Part shown: one piece after another, positions 1-11,112 of the stretch
How positions within the stretch are numbered: position 1 is the first letter of the stretch
How the letters are laid out: every line of letters starts with the position of its first letter
Assembly (NCBI GenBank): GCA_023264735.1
Contig: JAHFVD010000035.1
Span: 1 to 64,000 of the forward strand
Direction of reading: 5' to 3'
Length of the DNA: 64,000 nucleotides
Source: Mycobacterium sp.
GTDB lineage: Bacteria; Actinomycetota; Actinomycetes; Mycobacteriales; Mycobacteriaceae
Program-made: the position numbers and the translations under genes
The notes under the pieces: model-generated
Databases searched by the model: none
Told to the model about the DNA's origin: nothing
What the model saw: the letters and a program-made list of their open reading frames with translations, nothing else

Positions 1-2
1 GC

Positions 3-926
3 GGCGCCGGCGGCACCGGCGGCACCAACACCGGCAACAACGGCGGCAATGCCGCGGCCGGCGGCAACGGCGGCAACGCAGGCGCCGGCGGAGCAGCCGG
101 CGCGGGCGCTGACGGCGGCGCCAACGGTACTGGCGGCACGGGTGGCATCGGCGGCGTCGGCGGTAATGGCGGCAACGGCGACATCGGCACCAACAGCACC
201 ACGCCAGTTGTCGGCGGCAACGGCGGCAACGGCGGCACCGCCGGTCAAGGCGGCATCGGCGGCGCCGGTATCGCAGGCGTCGGCGGCGGAAACGGCGGCA
301 ACGGCGGTACCGCCGGCACCGGCGGGACGGGTGGTAGGGGCGGCAACGGAACTGGTGCGAACACCGCCGGCGCCAAGGGCGGCACTGGCGGTCAAGGCGG
401 GAAGGGTGGTGCAGGCGGAAACGGCACCGATGGTGGCTCAGGCGGTGCAGGTGGCAGCGCGAACACCGCAGGCAAGGGTGGCACCGGCGGCACCGGCAAT
501 GGCACTGGGGCCGGCGGTGGCGGCGGGACCGGCGGCACCGCCGGTGTCGGCGGCACCGGCGGCAATGCCGGCGGCGGCAATGGCACTGGCGGAACGGGCG
601 GAACGGGCGGAACCGGCGGTGGCGGCGGAACCGGCGGCGCCGGAACGGGTGCCACCGGCGCTGGTGGCACCGGCGGCAATGCTGCCGTCGGCGGAACCGG
701 TGGCACCGGCGGCACCGGCAGTGGCAGCGGATCCGGCGGCACAGGGGGGACCGGCGGCAATGGTGCCGCTGGCGGCACCGGCGGAACCGGCAAGGCTGGC
801 ACGAGTGCCGGCAAGAGCGGCACCGGCGTTGTGGGCAATGGCGGGCCCGGCGGCGATCCCAGCGGAGTCAACGGCGGTGCCGGCGGGACCGGCGGCACCG
901 CGGGCACCGGCGGCGCCGGAGGGTAA
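3..926 (+). CDS. PGRS-type glycine-rich protein, 3' end (partial)
   Basis: This is the C-terminal part of a gene that begins before the window. Read in frame 3 it is an unbroken run of Gly-Gly-X triplets (GGTGGT, GGNGGN and similar) for about 307 residues, ending in a TAA stop. The ORF track misses it because no start codon lies in this frame and shows only shadow frames. The repeat is typical of the PGRS domain of mycobacterial PE_PGRS surface or secreted proteins. The N-terminal PE domain, if there is one, is outside the window, so PE_PGRS membership is inferred. Function is unknown. The only neighbour visible is another PGRS-like gene 245 bp downstream in the same orientation. Confidence 0.75.
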   Translation, partial: GAGGTGGTNTGNNGGNAAAGGNGGNAGAGGAAGAGADGGANGTGGTGGIGGVGGNGGNGDIGTNSTTPVVGGNGGNGGTAGQGGIGGAGIAGVGGGNGGNGGTAGTGGTGGRGGNGTGANTAGAKGGTGGQGGKGGAGGNGTDGGSGGAGGSANTAGKGGTGGTGNGTGAGGGGGTGGTAGVGGTGGNAGGGNGTGGTGGTGGTGGGGGTGGAGTGATGAGGTGGNAAVGGTGGTGGTGSGSGSGGTGGTGGNGAAGGTGGTGKAGTSAGKSGTGVVGNGGPGGDPSGVNGGAGGTGGTAGTGGAGG

Positions 927-1170
927 TCCCGGTACCTCAGGCAGCTCCGACGGACAGGAAGGCTCGCCCTTCAGATACACCGGAACTCTTCAAGAACTGA
1001 CTGCGACGACCGATTCCCGGACCGAATTTCACCAATGCCGGGACGTCAGGAGGCATAACCGCCGACAGCCGAGCAGTCTGGAAATCCTGCGATCGAGAGT
1101 TTGCCATGGCCTCGCCGCGCCCATTGCTACCATGTGACGCCTAAGGCATTGGCGAACATGGGAGCAAACC

Positions 1171-2649
1171 ATGGCTGCAAGGCATCGTGCGACAAATCGG
1201 GCGAAGCCCCGCGCACGGCGCACAACGGCTGGCCACCGCGCTAAGCAGCCTCGCAGCAAAGTCGCGTTCTGGCTGGGTGGAGGTGCTCTTACCGTTGGGG
1301 TTTGCGCTTCGCTGGCTGGCGCGACCGGGATCGCTCATGCCGACTCATCCGGCGGCGACGCCTCATCGTCGAGCCATAGCAGCACGGGTCCCAAGGTGGG
1401 GACCACCGGCCGCTCCACATCGTCGAAGCACACCGCAGGCAGCCCCAAGCCGGGAACCACCAGCCGAACTGACTCGACAAAGTCGACCACCAGCACCAGG
1501 CATACGAGCACGCCCAGCGCCGCGTCTACGGCAGCACCGGCGGCGGCCGCCCAAGAGGATCAGGCCTCGATAGAGGCCACCACCACCACCGAGTCGGTTT
1601 CTACTGTCGCGCAAGCCGGTAGCGCGCGGTTGGCCAAGCCCTCGGCGGCGGCGTCCTTGACCCCGTCCGCGGCGGATTCACCAACGACTCCCCCGAATCT
1701 GTCGCTAACGGACGTAATCGGCGCGATCGTCGCGTACGCCCGCTCGGCCGGCGACGGCTCCAATGTCCTTATCAGCCTTCCCGAGATCATCACCGCGCTC
1801 GTCACCAACGAGTGGCAGGGCCGCCCGATCATCGGCAACGGGGCGGACGGGACAGCCACCAACCCGGACGGACAGGGTGGCGGCTGGCTGCTGGGCAGTG
1901 GCGGCAAAGGCTATACCTGGACCGAGGCGACCTGCACTGACAGCGCCGGCTGCGTCGGCGGTAACGGCGGAGCCGGTGGGCTGATCGGCAATGGCGGCAA
2001 CGCCGGCGACGGCGCGAACGGCGGTGCCGGTGGGAACGGCGGGTCTGCACTCCTGTTCGGCTCTGGCGGAAGCGGTGGAGCCGGCGGCACTAGCTCGGCC
2101 AACGGCGGGGCCGGCGGCAACGGCGGCACTGGCGGGCTGATCGGCGGGAACGGTGGCGATGGCGGCAAGGGCGGTGACGGCGCCACCGGCGGCAACGGCG
2201 GCGCGGGCGGCTCGGTGATCGGCTTTGGCTTCGGCTACTTCGCCGGCGCGTACCACGCGGGAAGCGTCACGGGCGGGGATGGTGGAGCGGGCGGCAACGG
2301 AACCAACGGTGGGGGCGGCAACGGTGGCGCGGGCGGCACTGCCGACCTCGGGAGCGACCCGTTATGGGACGACCTGTTGAGTATGGCAAGCGCGATCACC
2401 GGCTCCACTGGTCCTGGATCGGCGACCGGCGGCCAGGGCGGCGCCGGCGGTGACGGCACCACGAACGGTGGCGACGGCGGGCTCGGTGGTATCGCCTACA
2501 ACTACGGCTCCGGCGATTCCGTCGGCGGCGACGGCGGCAAGGGCGGTGATGGCGCTACCGCAGGCGGTCTCGGCGCCACCGGTGGAACCGCTTGGGCAGC
2601 AAGCGGTTCAGCGACCAACGGCACCGACGGCGGCAACGGAACGCCGTAG
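1171..2649 (+). CDS. Secreted PGRS-like protein with signal peptide and no PE domain
   Basis: A 492-aa protein. Residues 1-29 are strongly basic. Residues 30-57 form a hydrophobic Sec-type core ending in AHA|D, which looks like a signal-peptidase site. Residues about 60-165 are a low-complexity Ser/Thr/Pro/Ala linker. Residues about 170-205 are a short non-repetitive helical stretch. From about 210 the motif GRPIIGNGADG leads into Gly-Gly-X repeats to the C-terminus, as happens after the PE domain and linker in PE_PGRS proteins. ATG 1171 is preceded by GGGAG. The protein therefore looks like a PGRS module exported by a conventional signal peptide rather than as a PE protein through a type VII system. 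The tandem PGRS context suggests a cell-surface role, with no specific function inferable. Its stop lies one base from the convergent stop of fadD. Confidence 0.8.
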   Translation: MAARHRATNRAKPRARRTTAGHRAKQPRSKVAFWLGGGALTVGVCASLAGATGIAHADSSGGDASSSSHSSTGPKVGTTGRSTSSKHTAGSPKPGTTSRTDSTKSTTSTRHTSTPSAASTAAPAAAAQEDQASIEATTTTESVSTVAQAGSARLAKPSAAASLTPSAADSPTTPPNLSLTDVIGAIVAYARSAGDGSNVLISLPEIITALVTNEWQGRPIIGNGADGTATNPDGQGGGWLLGSGGKGYTWTEATCTDSAGCVGGNGGAGGLIGNGGNAGDGANGGAGGNGGSALLFGSGGSGGAGGTSSANGGAGGNGGTGGLIGGNGGDGGKGGDGATGGNGGAGGSVIGFGFGYFAGAYHAGSVTGGDGGAGGNGTNGGGGNGGAGGTADLGSDPLWDDLLSMASAITGSTGPGSATGGQGGAGGDGTTNGGDGGLGGIAYNYGSGDSVGGDGGKGGDGATAGGLGATGGTAWAASGSATNGTDGGNGTP

Positions 2650-2650
2650 C

Positions 2651-4417
2651 TCAACCGTCGAGGCGGGCGAACTGCTTGCGCTGGTAGAGGTCCACTGAGG
2701 ACTGCCGCCTGACCTTGCCACTGGTGGTGACCGGGATCGAACCCCCGCCTACCAGAACCAGATCCGAGACGGCGATGCCGTGCGTGTTGGAGATCGCCGA
2801 CGTGACATCGCGCTTAATGGCCTCGAGGTGCTGCTTGGCCTCCTCATCGGAGTCGCCACGCTTCCTGACCTCCATCACGATGACCAGCTTCTCCACGGCA
2901 TCGTCGGGAACGGCGATCGCCACGCACCGGCCCTTGGTGATGTCCGTGACCGTCGCCTCGATGTCGTCCGGGGAATGGTTGCGGCCGTAGATGATCAGGA
3001 GATCCTTGATACGACCCACCACGAACAGCTCGCCGTTGGAGATGAAGCCAACGTCACCGGTCTTCAGCCACGGGCCTTCGGGCGTGCCTGCTGACGGCGC
3101 GACGATCGTGCCACCGAATGTGCGTGCGGTCTCCTCCGGATTTTCCCAGTAGCCGATGCTGACGTTGTCGCCGTGGCACCAGATCTCACCGGTCTTCCCA
3201 TCTGGGACTTCGGTGCGAGTCTCGGGGTCGACGATCCGCAAGATCGGCGAGCGCGCGCTGATCGGGCCGTCGTAACTGACCAACGGCGTGCCATCGGTGC
3301 CGTCGACTCGCTTGGCTACGCCTGCCGTCAGGGCTTCGGTGTCGAAGTACACGACCTTGATCGGATCTTCCGGCCTGGGGGTCGACATGTAGAGAGTCGC
3401 TTCGGCCATGCCGTAGGACGGCTGAATCACCGCCTCATTGAGGTTGAAGCGGGCAAATCGGTCGGTGAAGCGTTTGATCGTCGCAGGCTGAACCCGCTCG
3501 GCGCCGCTTTGGATGGTGTGCACGCCGCCGAGGTCGAGCCCGGCCATGTCCTCATCGGACGTCTTTCGCGTCGCCAGATCGAACGCGAAGTTCGGCGCGG
3601 CGGTGAACGGGCACGGATTGGTCGCCAGCAACTGCATCCAGCGCGCTGGCCGCACCAGGAACGACGCCGGGCTTGTCAGCACCGCGCTGGTTCCCAACAC
3701 AATCGGCGAGCAAACCCCCAGGATCAAGCCCAAGTCATGGAAGAACGGCAGCCACGATACAAACGTCAGATCGGGTGGCGTGACCCCGGCATGCCTCGAG
3801 TAGTCGGTGGTGATCTGCTGAAGATTGGCGAAAAGATTTGTGTACGAGATCATTACGCCAGCCGGCGACCTGGTCGACCCCGAGGTGTACTGCAGATACG
3901 CGGTGGCGTGCGGATTGTCGTTCTCGTACATCGCCGGCGCGCCTGGCCGGGGCGGAGCATCCAGATCCAGCAAATCGACCTCGATGATAGCCGGTGGCGC
4001 CTGCCCGGGCTGCGGGACGATGCTCCGGCTCACCTCGGCCACGACAGCGGACGTCGTGAGGACGGCAACGGGCGACGCATCGCGCATCACCGAGTCGACC
4101 CGCTCGTCGGTGACACCACCCATGGGGACGGACAGCGGAACCGGGATGACTCCGGCATGCAGCGCACCTAGGAAGGCAACGATGTAATCCAGGCTTTGGG
4201 GCGCGATGATCATGGCGCGATCGCCCGGCGACGCCGTCAGGCTGAGCTCACGGGCGAAGTTGGCGACGCGACGATACAACTGCGGCCACGTCAGGCTCAC
4301 GGGCACGCCGGCCCAGTCCTGGTCGTAGTCCATGAAGGTGTACGCAATGTCGTCCGGTTGCAGGCTGGCGCGTTCGCGCAACAGAGCCGGAATCGAAGCC
4401 TCAATCGCCTGTGTCAC
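2651..4417 (-). CDS. fadD23: Fatty-acyl-AMP ligase (FAAL), FadD23-like
   Basis: This enzyme adenylates a long-chain fatty acid and passes it to an acyl carrier protein or PKS instead of to CoA. Visible motifs are [12 protein letters not shown] (P-loop, about residue 170), [10 protein letters not shown] (A5), [20 protein letters not shown] (A8) and TTSGKVRR near the C-terminus with the A10 lysine. The sequence is very like M. tuberculosis FadD23 as I remember it, and a fadD23 is part of GPL loci. The ORF opens at 4480, but homology begins at [13 protein letters not shown], so I chose GTG 4417 (588 aa). A GATACT -10-like box lies 9 nt upstream, which would fit a leaderless or nearly leaderless mRNA. 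It is divergent from the pks gene, its probable partner. Its substrate cannot be read from sequence. Confidence 0.9.
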   Translation of the reverse strand: MTQAIEASIPALLRERASLQPDDIAYTFMDYDQDWAGVPVSLTWPQLYRRVANFARELSLTASPGDRAMIIAPQSLDYIVAFLGALHAGVIPVPLSVPMGGVTDERVDSVMRDASPVAVLTTSAVVAEVSRSIVPQPGQAPPAIIEVDLLDLDAPPRPGAPAMYENDNPHATAYLQYTSGSTRSPAGVMISYTNLFANLQQITTDYSRHAGVTPPDLTFVSWLPFFHDLGLILGVCSPIVLGTSAVLTSPASFLVRPARWMQLLATNPCPFTAAPNFAFDLATRKTSDEDMAGLDLGGVHTIQSGAERVQPATIKRFTDRFARFNLNEAVIQPSYGMAEATLYMSTPRPEDPIKVVYFDTEALTAGVAKRVDGTDGTPLVSYDGPISARSPILRIVDPETRTEVPDGKTGEIWCHGDNVSIGYWENPEETARTFGGTIVAPSAGTPEGPWLKTGDVGFISNGELFVVGRIKDLLIIYGRNHSPDDIEATVTDITKGRCVAIAVPDDAVEKLVIVMEVRKRGDSDEEAKQHLEAIKRDVTSAISNTHGIAVSDLVLVGGGSIPVTTSGKVRRQSSVDLYQRKQFARLDG

Positions 4418-4582
4418 GGCAAGCAAAGTATCAAAGGCCGTCGCCACCCCATCTTCGAACAGCCAAGTTAAGTGACGCATTCGTCAACCGGCGCGCGCCG
4501 CGGCAACCAGCCGGCGGAGGACGCTGCGGCAAACTCCCCAGCAGTCGCCATACCTGTGCACTTAGGTGCGAATCAAGCAAAC

Positions 4583-4612
4583 TTGACCCGCGACGCTGCG
4601 TCTGCGTCAATA
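4583..4612 (+). promoter_or_regulatory. Candidate pks promoter in the fadD-pks divergent region
   Basis: TTGACC (4583-4588) and TCAATA (4607-4612) are spaced 18 bp apart, like a SigA-type -35/-10 pair facing pks. The rest of the fadD-pks gap shows no striking dyad. Confidence 0.35.
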
Positions 4613-4683
4613 ATCGTCTTGCCTGGCTCGGGGGAACCAGAGGTGAGTCACGCAACGGACTGGATTGCGGCTTCGTTGCTGTT

Positions 4684-4689
4684 GAGGAG
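4684..4689 (+). promoter_or_regulatory. Ribosome binding site fixing the pks start
   Basis: GAGGAG lies 5 nt before ATG 4695. This supports that start over the internal Met at [11 protein letters not shown]. Confidence 0.6.
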
Positions 4690-4694
4690 ACGGG

Positions 4695-7600
4695 ATGGTT
4701 TCATTCGGTGCGATCGATGATCGGCCAAGCGGCTCAGGTTCGACGAATCCCCCGGCCCCAATGAGCATCAGATCGACGGTTCCGGTCGCCGTCATCGGTA
4801 TGGCGTGCCGCCTTCCTGGCGGTATCGAGTCCCCCGAACAGCTGTGGGAAGTGTTGCTCAGGGGCGATGACCTGGTCACCGAGATCCCGCCGGACCGCTG
4901 GGACAAAGACGAGTATTACGACCCCGAGTCAGGTGTGCCGGGTCGGACATCGTCGAAGTGGGGTGCCTTCCTCGACGACGTTGCCGGCTTCGACTCCGCG
5001 TTCTTCGAGATAAACGAGCGCGAGGCCGCCGCGCTCGATCCCCAACACCGGTTGCTGCTGGAAACCTCGTGGGAGGCCATGGAGCACGCCGGGCTGACCC
5101 CCGACGTCATGAAGGACTCGCTCACGGGCGTGTTCACCGGACTGTCGCACTCCGACTATCAACTGGTATCGGCTAGAACCGACGCCATGGAGGGCCCATA
5201 CGGCTTCTCGGGCAACACCTTCAGCATGGCGGCCGGGCGCATCGCCTACACACTGGGCCTTCACGGTCCCGCCATGGCCGTCGACACCGCATGTTCTTCC
5301 GGGCTGCTCGCGGTGCACCTCGGCTGCCGCAGTCTGAGCGAGGGTGAGAGTGACCTCGCGCTGGCCGGCGGCGCCTACGTGATGCTGGACCCGCGCAAGT
5401 TCATCGCGGGGACGGCGGCCGGTCATCTGTCCCCGACTGGACGCTGCCGCGCCTTCGACGTCTCGGCGGACGGCTACGTCGGCGGCGAGGCATGCGCCAT
5501 GGTGATGCTCAAACGGCTGCCGGATGCTCTGCGCGACGGCGACCGGATCCTCGCTGTCATCCGCGGCACGGCCGTCACCCACGACGGCCACACGGTGAAC
5601 ACCTCATCGCCGTCGGTCGCCGCTCAGACCGCGGTGTACCGGGCGGCCCTCGCGGCCGCAGGCGTCGACGCCGGCACCGTCGGGATGGTCGAGGCGCACG
5701 GCCCCGGCACCCCGGTGGGAGATTCCGTCGAATACAGCAGCCTGAGCGAGATCTACGGCCTCGATGGACCCTGCGCACTCGGATCGGTGAAAACCAACGT
5801 CGGCCACTCTCAGTCGGCCTCCGGTGTGATCGGCCTGATGAAAGCGATCCTGGCGCTGCAGCACGGTGCGGTGCCCCGGAATCTGCATTTCAGTCGCCTG
5901 CCCGATGACCTGGCCCGCATTCCCACGAAACTGTTCGTGCCAACTGAGAACACCGAGTGGCCGACCGGCCCGCATCCACGCCGCGCGGCGGTGTCGTCGT
6001 ACGGAGTGTCGGGCACCAATGTCCACGCCGTGCTGGAGCAGGGCCCGGAGCCCCAGGAAGCACAGGGCAGTACCGCCGACCGCAGCGACTCCCCCGCCGC
6101 GCCGCTGCTGTTTCCGATCTCGTCGACCTCGGCCGAGGAGCTGCGGCGTACCGCCGGCAGGCTCGCCCCTTGGGTACAAGCACATGACGACGTGGCACTG
6201 GCCGATCTCGGCTACACGCTGGCCCGCCGGCGCGACCATCGCCCAGTACGCACCGCCGTCCATGCGAGCAGCCGCTCGGAGTTGACGGCGGCGTTGCTCG
6301 AGATCGCCGCAGGTGAGGCCCCATATGAAGCTACCCTCGGAAGCGACGATCGTGGGCCGGTATGGGTGTTCTCCGGGCAGGGCTCGCAGTGGGCCCAGAT
6401 GGGTGCCCAGCTCCTAGCGACCGAACCGGCTTTTGCCGCGACGGTGGCCCAGATCGAACCACTGGTGGCGGGCGAGTCTGGATTCTCGGTCACCGAAGCG
6501 ATGACCGCGCCCGAGGTGGTGACGGGCGACGCCCGGCTGCAGCCGACCCTGTTCACCATTCAGGTTGCGCTGGCCGCTGCGATGAAGGCGTACGGCGCGC
6601 ACCCTGGCGCGGTCATCGGATATTCGATGGGCGAGGTCGCTGCGGCGGTGGTTTGCGGCGCATTGTCACTCGAAGACGGGGTGCGGGTGATCTGCCGTCG
6701 CTCGCGGCTGATGTCCGGCATGGCCGGTTCCGGGATTATGGCATCGGTGGAACTGCCTGCCAAGCAAGTGCTTTCGGAGTTGACGCTCGGCGGGATCAAG
6801 GACGTCGTCGTCGGGGTGGTCGCCTCGCCAGAGTCCACGGTGGTCAGCGGTGCGGAGCAGACCGTTCGCGAACTGATGGCGGGTTGGGAAGAGCGTGACC
6901 TGATGGTCCGCCAATCCCTCATCGACGTTGCAGCCCACTCTCCGCTAGTCGATCCGATCCTCGATGAACTCGCCCAGGCTCTCGCCGAGATCAAACCGCA
7001 GACACCACAGATTCCGTTCTACTCGGCAACGGGATTCGACCCGCGCGAGGAGCCCGTCTGCAACGGCAAGTATTGGGTCAAGAATCTGCGCAACACGGTG
7101 CGCTTCGCCGCGGCGGCACGAGCAGCCCTCGAGGACGGTCATCGGGTGTTCGCCGAACTGGCGCCACATCCGATGCTCACCCACGTCATCGAACGCAGCG
7201 CCGCGAATTTGGACGCGCCCCTTGCCACCTTTGCGAGCATGCGCAGGGAGCAGGAGCTACCTCACGGCTTGCGTGGCTTGGTAGCCGACCTGCACAGCGC
7301 GGGCGCCGAGATCGATTTCTCCGTTCTGTACCCCCACGGACAGCTGGTGGATGCACCGCTGCCGACCTGGACCCGACATCGGCTGTGGCTGGAGAGCGAC
7401 AGTCCCGAGTCCTCGGCGCATGGTGGTCACACGGTGTCGGTTCATCCGCTGCTCGGCCCGCACGTGCGGTTGCCCGAAGAGCCGGAGCGCCACGTGTGGC
7501 AGGCCGAGGTGGGCACCGCAGCCCACCCTTGGCTCGCTGATCACACGATCCGCAACGTGGCGGTGCTTCCCGGAGCGGCCTACTGCGAGATGGCGCTGGC

Positions 7601-10600
7601 CGCCGCGCACATCGTGCTGGGCGAGGCTGTCGAGGTCCGCGACATCCGGTTCGACCAGGCGCTGTTACTCGATGCGCAGACCACCCTCGGCACCTCGGCG
7701 TCGGTGTCGTCGACCGGTGACGTCGACTTCCTCGTGGGATCCGATGAGGGCGGCCGACAAATAACGCAGGCCAGCGCGGTCCTACACACCGCTGACGATG
7801 AGCAGCCCGCCGCGTACGACATGACCGCCCTTCTTGCAGCCCATCCGCACGGCACCGATGGCGCCGTCGTACGCAAGGAACTCCACCAGCGTGGTGTCCA
7901 GTACGGTCCGGCGTTCAGCGGTCTTGGCGCGGTTCACACCGGCGATGACGGCACCGGCACGGTCGTTGCCGAGGTTGTACTGCCAAGCCAAATCCGCACG
8001 CAACAAGGCTCTTACGATGTACACCCGGCACTGCTGGATGTGTGCTTCCAATCAGTTGCCGCCAGCCCACAGATCCAGGGCAGCGGCGGTGGCGTGCTGG
8101 GACTGCCGCTAGGGGTCCGGCGCGTCCGCTCCTACGCGTCTGCGCGCAACGCCCACTACTGCTATGCCCGGGTCACCGAGATCGACGCGACCGGGATCGA
8201 AGCCGACCTCGACCTGCTCGACCAGAACGGAGCGGTCCTGCTCAGGGTGCAGGGATTGCGCTGCGGGACCGGGGAATCCGAGGAGGCTCAACAGGATCGG
8301 GTGCTGAGCGAGCGGTTGCTGACCATCGAATGGCAGCAGCGACAGTTGCCGGAGCCGTCACACGTCGACGCCGGAAGCTGGCTGTTGATCAGCACCACCG
8401 CCACCGCGGACCTGGTCGGCGCGACCCTGACTGACACCTTGAAAAATCAAGGTGCACAATGCAGCACCATGTGCTGGCCGCCAAACGCGGACCACGCGTC
8501 CAACGCCGGACATCTGGCTGAGCAACTGGGTTCCGGAAAAATCACTGGTGCAGTGATTCTCACCGGACCAAAGACCGGCGACAGCGAGTCGCCACTGGCG
8601 GGCCTTGAGTATGTCCAGCATCTGACGCGCATCACCCGCGAGCTGGCCCAGACGTCAGGCCATATCCCCCAACTCTTTGTCGTGACCCGTGCGGCCCAAA
8701 CCGTCCTCGCCGGCGACGTGGCCAACCTGGAGCAGGGCGGACTGCGCGGCTTGGTGCGCGTGATCAGTGCCGAGTATCCCCATCTGCACGCCACCCAGAT
8801 CGACCTGGATCACCGCACCGATGCTGAACAGCTGGCGGCGCAGCTGCTGAGTGGATCCAAGGAAGACGAGACCGCCTGGCGCGACGGGGCGTGGTACACG
8901 GCCCGCATGCTGCCCAGCCCCCTGCGTCCCGACGAACGGCACGTCGTCTCCGCTGGCAACGACTCCGACGGAATGCGGCTGCACATCCGCACCCCCGGCG
9001 ATCTGGAGACACTGGAACTGGCTGCCTGCGAACGGGTTACGCCGGGGCCGGGGCAGATCGAGGTCGCCATCAGTGTGTCGAGCATCAACTTCGCCGACGT
9101 ACTTGTTGCGATGGGCCTGTTCCCGGCCATCGACGGCGGCTTACCCGAGCTGGGCATGGATTTCGCCGGGGTGATCACCGCGGTCGGGCCCGACGTCACC
9201 GATCATCGCGTAGGCGACCGGGTCGGCGGCTTCTCGGGGAACGGATGCTGGGGCACTTTCGTCACGTGCGACGCCCGATTGGCCGTCGCAATTCCGGCCA
9301 CGCTGACCGCTCACCAGGCAGTGGCGACCGCGACCGCGACCGCGACCGCGTGGTTTGGCCTGCACGACCAGGCCAGGATCTCGACCGGCGACCGGGTGCT
9401 GATTCACTCGGCAACCGGTGGCGTAGGTCAGGCCGCCATCGGCGTCGCACGCGCCGCGGGTGCCGAGATTTTCGCCACCGCAGGTAGCGAAGAGCGCCGA
9501 CAAATGCTGCGCGACATGGGGATCGAGCATGTCTACGACTCACGTAGCACCGAATTCGCTGACCAGATCCGCCGTGACACCGACGGTTACGGCGTGGACA
9601 TCGTGCTGAACTCCCTGACCGGCGCGGCCCAACGGGCCGGTTTCGAGCTGCTGGCCACCGGCGGGCGGTTCGTCGAGATCGGCAAGCGCGACGTCTACGG
9701 CAACACCCGGCTGGGAATGTTCCCGTTCCGGCGAAACCTCACGTTCTACTACGTGGACCTGGCGCTGATGTCGTTGAGCCACCCCAAGCGGGTCGGCGAA
9801 TTGCTGCGCACCGTATACCAATTAGTGGCAGACGGTGAATTGCCGTCCGCCGCGTACACCGAGTACCCGTTGGCCGATGCCGCCACCGCGATCCGGGCGA
9901 TGGGTGCGGCCCAGCACACCGGCAAGCTGTTGCTCGACATCCCTCACACCGGAAGCAGCCGCGTGGTGGTGCCGCCAGAGCAGGCCAAGGCCTTCCGCCG
10001 CGACGGCGCCTACCTGATCTCCGGAGGCTTGGGCGGCCTGGGATTGTTCCTCGCCGAGAAGATGGCCGTCGCAGGATGCGGACGCATCGTGCTGACGTCC
10101 CGGTCGCAGCCGACGCTCAAAGCACTGGAAACGATTGAACTGATCCGGGCGTTGGGTGCTGAGGTCGTGGTCTACTGCGGCGATATCGGCGATCCCAGCA
10201 CTGCGCAGCGCATGGTGGAGGCCGCCACTGCCACCGGACTGCCGGTGCGGGGCGTGCTGCACGCCGCAGCCGTGATCGAGGACGCCACGCTGGCGAATGT
10301 CACCGACGAGCTCATCGAGCGCGACTGGTCGCCCAAGGCCTACGGCGCCTGGAATCTGCACGGCGCCACCGCCGATCAACCGTTGGACTGGTTCTGCTCG
10401 TTTTCGTCCGCGGCCGCACTAGTGGGCTCGCCCGGGCAGGGAGCCTATGCCGCGGCCAACAGCTGGCTGGACGCCTTCACCCGCTGGCGGCGAGCCCATG
10501 GTCTCCCTGCCACCGCAATCGCCTGGGGCGCCTGGGGTCAGATCGGGCGCGGGACGGAGCTCGCCGAGAGCACCGGCGCGGCCATCGCTCCCGACGAAGG

Positions 10601-11039
10601 TGCTTACGCACTCGACTCGCTATTGCGTTATGACCGTGCCTACACTGGATACACGCCGACCGGCGGCGGCACCTGGTTGACGGAATTCGCCGAGCGGAGC
10701 CCCTTCGCCGAAGCATTCAGCGCGATCGGGGAAATCCAGACGGGCACAAGCAAACTCCGCGCAGAGCTCAGCGATCTACCGCGTGAAGAGTGGCCCACCC
10801 GGTTGCGACGCCTGATCTCCGACCAGGTGAGCCTGATCCTGCGTCGCAATATCGAGCCCGACCGGCCGCTTGCCGAGTACGGCGTAGATTCGCTTGGCGC
10901 CCTGGAGCTACGCACCCGCCTCGAAGCGGAAACGGGAGTGCGACTGACGTCCAGCGACCTTGCCGTCGGCACCATTCGGGGCCTCGCAGAACTGCTGTGC
11001 GAGAAGCTGGCGCCCGCGAGCAGCGACGCACCAGCTTGA
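4695..11039 (+). CDS. pks: Mas/Pks2-like highly reducing type I polyketide synthase
   Basis: A single 2114-aa iterative-type module in the order KS-AT-DH-ER-KR-ACP. The KS spans about 30-455, with DTACSSG Cys near 200 and the [10 protein letters not shown] His motif. The AT spans about 555-880, with [10 protein letters not shown] and GYSMGE near 642. The DH spans about 915-1190, with [11 protein letters not shown] near 946. The ER spans about 1430-1740, with [10 protein letters not shown] near 1572. The KR spans about 1760-1950, with SGGLGGLG near 1775. The ACP spans about 2030-2105, with GVDSLGAL near 2063. Every reductive domain looks intact, so the product should be a fully reduced, possibly methyl-branched chain as made by Mas or Pks2. 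The AT substrate is not certain. The paired FAAL probably supplies the starter. The acyl chain could be the N-acyl group of the lipopeptide or an ester on its sugars. The AT motif has Tyr where GHSxGE is usual. Confidence 0.93.
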   Translation: MVSFGAIDDRPSGSGSTNPPAPMSIRSTVPVAVIGMACRLPGGIESPEQLWEVLLRGDDLVTEIPPDRWDKDEYYDPESGVPGRTSSKWGAFLDDVAGFDSAFFEINEREAAALDPQHRLLLETSWEAMEHAGLTPDVMKDSLTGVFTGLSHSDYQLVSARTDAMEGPYGFSGNTFSMAAGRIAYTLGLHGPAMAVDTACSSGLLAVHLGCRSLSEGESDLALAGGAYVMLDPRKFIAGTAAGHLSPTGRCRAFDVSADGYVGGEACAMVMLKRLPDALRDGDRILAVIRGTAVTHDGHTVNTSSPSVAAQTAVYRAALAAAGVDAGTVGMVEAHGPGTPVGDSVEYSSLSEIYGLDGPCALGSVKTNVGHSQSASGVIGLMKAILALQHGAVPRNLHFSRLPDDLARIPTKLFVPTENTEWPTGPHPRRAAVSSYGVSGTNVHAVLEQGPEPQEAQGSTADRSDSPAAPLLFPISSTSAEELRRTAGRLAPWVQAHDDVALADLGYTLARRRDHRPVRTAVHASSRSELTAALLEIAAGEAPYEATLGSDDRGPVWVFSGQGSQWAQMGAQLLATEPAFAATVAQIEPLVAGESGFSVTEAMTAPEVVTGDARLQPTLFTIQVALAAAMKAYGAHPGAVIGYSMGEVAAAVVCGALSLEDGVRVICRRSRLMSGMAGSGIMASVELPAKQVLSELTLGGIKDVVVGVVASPESTVVSGAEQTVRELMAGWEERDLMVRQSLIDVAAHSPLVDPILDELAQALAEIKPQTPQIPFYSATGFDPREEPVCNGKYWVKNLRNTVRFAAAARAALEDGHRVFAELAPHPMLTHVIERSAANLDAPLATFASMRREQELPHGLRGLVADLHSAGAEIDFSVLYPHGQLVDAPLPTWTRHRLWLESDSPESSAHGGHTVSVHPLLGPHVRLPEEPERHVWQAEVGTAAHPWLADHTIRNVAVLPGAAYCEMALAAAHIVLGEAVEVRDIRFDQALLLDAQTTLGTSASVSSTGDVDFLVGSDEGGRQITQASAVLHTADDEQPAAYDMTALLAAHPHGTDGAVVRKELHQRGVQYGPAFSGLGAVHTGDDGTGTVVAEVVLPSQIRTQQGSYDVHPALLDVCFQSVAASPQIQGSGGGVLGLPLGVRRVRSYASARNAHYCYARVTEIDATGIEADLDLLDQNGAVLLRVQGLRCGTGESEEAQQDRVLSERLLTIEWQQRQLPEPSHVDAGSWLLISTTATADLVGATLTDTLKNQGAQCSTMCWPPNADHASNAGHLAEQLGSGKITGAVILTGPKTGDSESPLAGLEYVQHLTRITRELAQTSGHIPQLFVVTRAAQTVLAGDVANLEQGGLRGLVRVISAEYPHLHATQIDLDHRTDAEQLAAQLLSGSKEDETAWRDGAWYTARMLPSPLRPDERHVVSAGNDSDGMRLHIRTPGDLETLELAACERVTPGPGQIEVAISVSSINFADVLVAMGLFPAIDGGLPELGMDFAGVITAVGPDVTDHRVGDRVGGFSGNGCWGTFVTCDARLAVAIPATLTAHQAVATATATATAWFGLHDQARISTGDRVLIHSATGGVGQAAIGVARAAGAEIFATAGSEERRQMLRDMGIEHVYDSRSTEFADQIRRDTDGYGVDIVLNSLTGAAQRAGFELLATGGRFVEIGKRDVYGNTRLGMFPFRRNLTFYYVDLALMSLSHPKRVGELLRTVYQLVADGELPSAAYTEYPLADAATAIRAMGAAQHTGKLLLDIPHTGSSRVVVPPEQAKAFRRDGAYLISGGLGGLGLFLAEKMAVAGCGRIVLTSRSQPTLKALETIELIRALGAEVVVYCGDIGDPSTAQRMVEAATATGLPVRGVLHAAAVIEDATLANVTDELIERDWSPKAYGAWNLHGATADQPLDWFCSFSSAAALVGSPGQGAYAAANSWLDAFTRWRRAHGLPATAIAWGAWGQIGRGTELAESTGAAIAPDEGAYALDSLLRYDRAYTGYTPTGGGTWLTEFAERSPFAEAFSAIGEIQTGTSKLRAELSDLPREEWPTRLRRLISDQVSLILRRNIEPDRPLAEYGVDSLGALELRTRLEAETGVRLTSSDLAVGTIRGLAELLCEKLAPASSDAPA
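9324..9350 (+). repeat. Hexanucleotide tandem repeat within the PKS ER domain
   Basis: GCGACC is repeated four times plus a partial unit (GCG), encoding alternating Ala-Thr in the ER segment ahead of WFGL. A change of one unit would stay in frame. Confidence 0.7.
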
Positions 11040-11112
11040 GCGGCAGCCATGACGCCGACCGCCAACGAGGCATCATCGCCGTGCGCGACGGAACAGATAG
11101 GTCAGGAGAAGC

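Noticed and set aside
3-926. CRISPR-like short repeats in the PGRS DNA
   Set aside because: The repeats are degenerate coding triplets without constant spacer length.
49-1137. 362-aa Ala/Pro-rich ORF at the window start
   Set aside because: It is a frame-1 reading of Gly-Gly-X DNA. The frame-3 PGRS reading ends properly at 926 and fits a known family.
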